Shown here: piece after piece, positions 63,106 to 64,000 of the stretch
Numbering within the stretch: position 1 is the stretch's first letter
How the letters are laid out: each line of letters begins with the position of its first letter
Assembly (NCBI RefSeq): GCF_000379445.1
Contig: NZ_KB902251.1
Coordinates: 188,645 to 252,644 of the forward strand
DNA: 64,000 nucleotides
Source of the DNA: Fangia hongkongensis FSC776 = DSM 21703
GTDB taxonomy: Bacteria > Pseudomonadota > Gammaproteobacteria > Francisellales > Francisellaceae
Direction of reading: 5' to 3'
Notes under the pieces: generated by a model
Database searches by the model: none
Told to the model about the DNA's origin: nothing
The model's input: only the letters and a program-made list of their open reading frames with translations
Position numbers and translations under genes: made by a program

Positions 63106-63719
63106 TTACAAACATTGTTTGAAAAAATTATGGATCAGTGCCAACTTACGTGTGTCTGCTATAGGCTCTTTTGTGACCATAAAGATATCAAATTGCTGTG
63201 TTGTATAAGGTGTTAAGACTTCCACCAAATCTCCAGCTTCAAGCTGTTTTTTAACTGTAAATGACGGCAAATAGCAAAGACCTAAATCATTTTCAGCCAT
63301 TTGTGCGATCAATGAAGAGGATGAACAGCGCTGTGTAATTCGAATGGGATAACTTTGATCTAACTGCCATGTTGATTGAAAATTATCAATATGATCAAGG
63401 CAATCATGCGATAAAAGCGCACTTGGGCAATCTAATTTTTGATGTTCTTTCAAATAGTTTTTTGAAGCACACACAACCTTTTTCCATGTGCCCACTTTTT
63501 TTGCATAAAAATCTCCCATGGGTAAGGCGCCACAGAAAATCACCGCATCAAAACTCTTCTCATAAAGATAAGGCAAATAGTTTCCAACGACCCAATTTAA
63601 ATGAACTTTCTTCGGTAACTCACCCAGCGTATCATTAAGGATGTACTCAAGCAAACTATGCGGAATGCCTATTTTTAACTCACCAACAATATGATTTTTA
63701 GCATACAAAAGATCATTTT
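63106..63719 (-). pseudogene. LysR regulator remnant without DNA-binding domain
   Basis: The remaining reading frame encodes about 200 residues of a LysR effector domain: HIVGELKIGIPHSLLEYILND, the usual linker-to-domain transition, then SLIAQMAENDLGLCYLPSF near the C-terminus. The first 85-90 residues with the winged helix-turn-helix are missing. At 63720 the sequence changes into the end of an IS1-family element, whose terminal bases happen to keep the frame open to an ATG inside the element (63759). The gene is therefore interrupted by transposition, and its 5' half would lie beyond the element. Confidence 0.85.
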
Positions 63720-64000
63720 GGTAGTGTTTTACTTTGTCTTTTATATGTTTCTTCCCCATTCGACTCGGTTGATGTAAAGACCAATCACAGTATCATGCAT
63801 AAACTCACTTTTTGAAAAACAAATGCTCTTTCTAGCAAGCCTTTTAATCCTTGTCCTAAAGGTTAGAAACTTACGCTCAATCTTTTGTGTATTTCGCTTC
63901 CCTATCTCATGATATCTCTCAGGAATATATTTCGTGTAGCTGCCCCAGTCATCACTGAAAAAGCACTTTACCTTAAAATGCTGTAATGTTTTAAGCAGCA
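63720..64000 (-). mobile_element. IS1-family insertion sequence, one end, runs out of the window
   Basis: From 63720 the sequence starts with GGTAGTGTTTTAC, which resembles IS1-type terminal inverted repeats (GG at the tip, a TAGTGTTTTA box). The 3' part of an IS1 transposase follows on the minus strand. The other end is outside the window, so length and target duplication cannot be checked. The exact tip (63720 or 1-2 bases away) is my reading of the junction with the LysR remnant. Confidence 0.85.
63741..64000 (-). CDS. IS1-family transposase (InsB-like), 5'-truncated by the window
   Basis: The last 85 codons of an IS1 transposase are visible. CFFSDDWGSY holds one of the acidic catalytic residues. 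QKIERKFLTFRTRIKRLARKSICFSKS and the closing HDTVIGLYIN follow, the same order as at the C-terminus of InsB of E. coli IS1. The reading frame is intact up to the TAA at 63741-63743. No frameshift is visible in this part, so the element could be active if the rest is intact. Confidence 0.93.
   Translation of the reverse strand, partial: LLKTLQHFKVKCFFSDDWGSYTKYIPERYHEIGKRNTQKIERKFLTFRTRIKRLARKSICFSKSEFMHDTVIGLYINRVEWGRNI

Overview
The window is a low-GC gammaproteobacterial chromosome segment. It is most likely from the Francisella/Fangia/Fastidiosibacter neighbourhood, because it carries a complete-looking type VI secretion locus of the Francisella pathogenicity island (FPI) type. Its IglA, IglB, IglC, VgrG, PdpB and DotU counterparts are recognisable by sequence and length. 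Housekeeping genes (lexA, htpG, aroE, hrpA, fumC, metF) flank the locus and fit the same group. The genus assignment is inference.

Layout. Positions 1-1,120 hold the 3' part of lexA and two small SOS-adjacent ORFs. Positions 1,160-5,530 are a methionine operon: a cystathionine gamma-synthase-like enzyme, an ACT-less aspartokinase, a cystathionine beta-lyase-like enzyme and metF. It is preceded by a leader with a short peptide containing three consecutive Met codons and mutually exclusive hairpins, which looks like an attenuator. Positions 5,500-13,080 hold htpG with a sigma-32 type promoter, an MtaD-like deaminase, a HAD acid phosphatase / DUF1543 / SDR operon and a Bcr/CflA efflux pump.

The T6SS locus (13,384-42,204) has three units. 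A 21.5-kb minus-strand operon encodes two giant related proteins, then PdpA, PdpB, IglE, VgrG, a very large IglG and IglH. A divergent plus-strand operon encodes IglA, IglB, IglC, IglD and IglJ-like. A convergent minus-strand pair encodes IglI-like and DotU. The gene order pdpA-pdpB-iglE-vgrG-iglG-iglH matches the FPI. No iglF, pdpE or ClpV gene was recognised. IglG carries an N-terminal extension of about 1,000 residues. PdpA shows VgrG-base-like features that would complement the short needle-only VgrG. The two giant proteins are candidate effectors or structural parts.

Positions 42,500-53,000 hold aroE, a small ORF, hrpA, a secreted DOMON protein, a YopT-like (C58) cysteine protease with a visible Cys/His/Asp triad, an amino-acid permease and a secreted M4 metalloprotease. 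Positions 53,100-63,720 look like an organic/sugar-acid region: an enolase-superfamily dehydratase, a PrpF-type isomerase with a divergent LysR regulator, a Kef-type antiporter, fumarase C, a RhaT-like transporter, a DUF1445 hydro-lyase and an MHS-type MFS transporter. At the right edge an IS1-family element, running out of the window, has cut off the DNA-binding half of a second LysR regulator.
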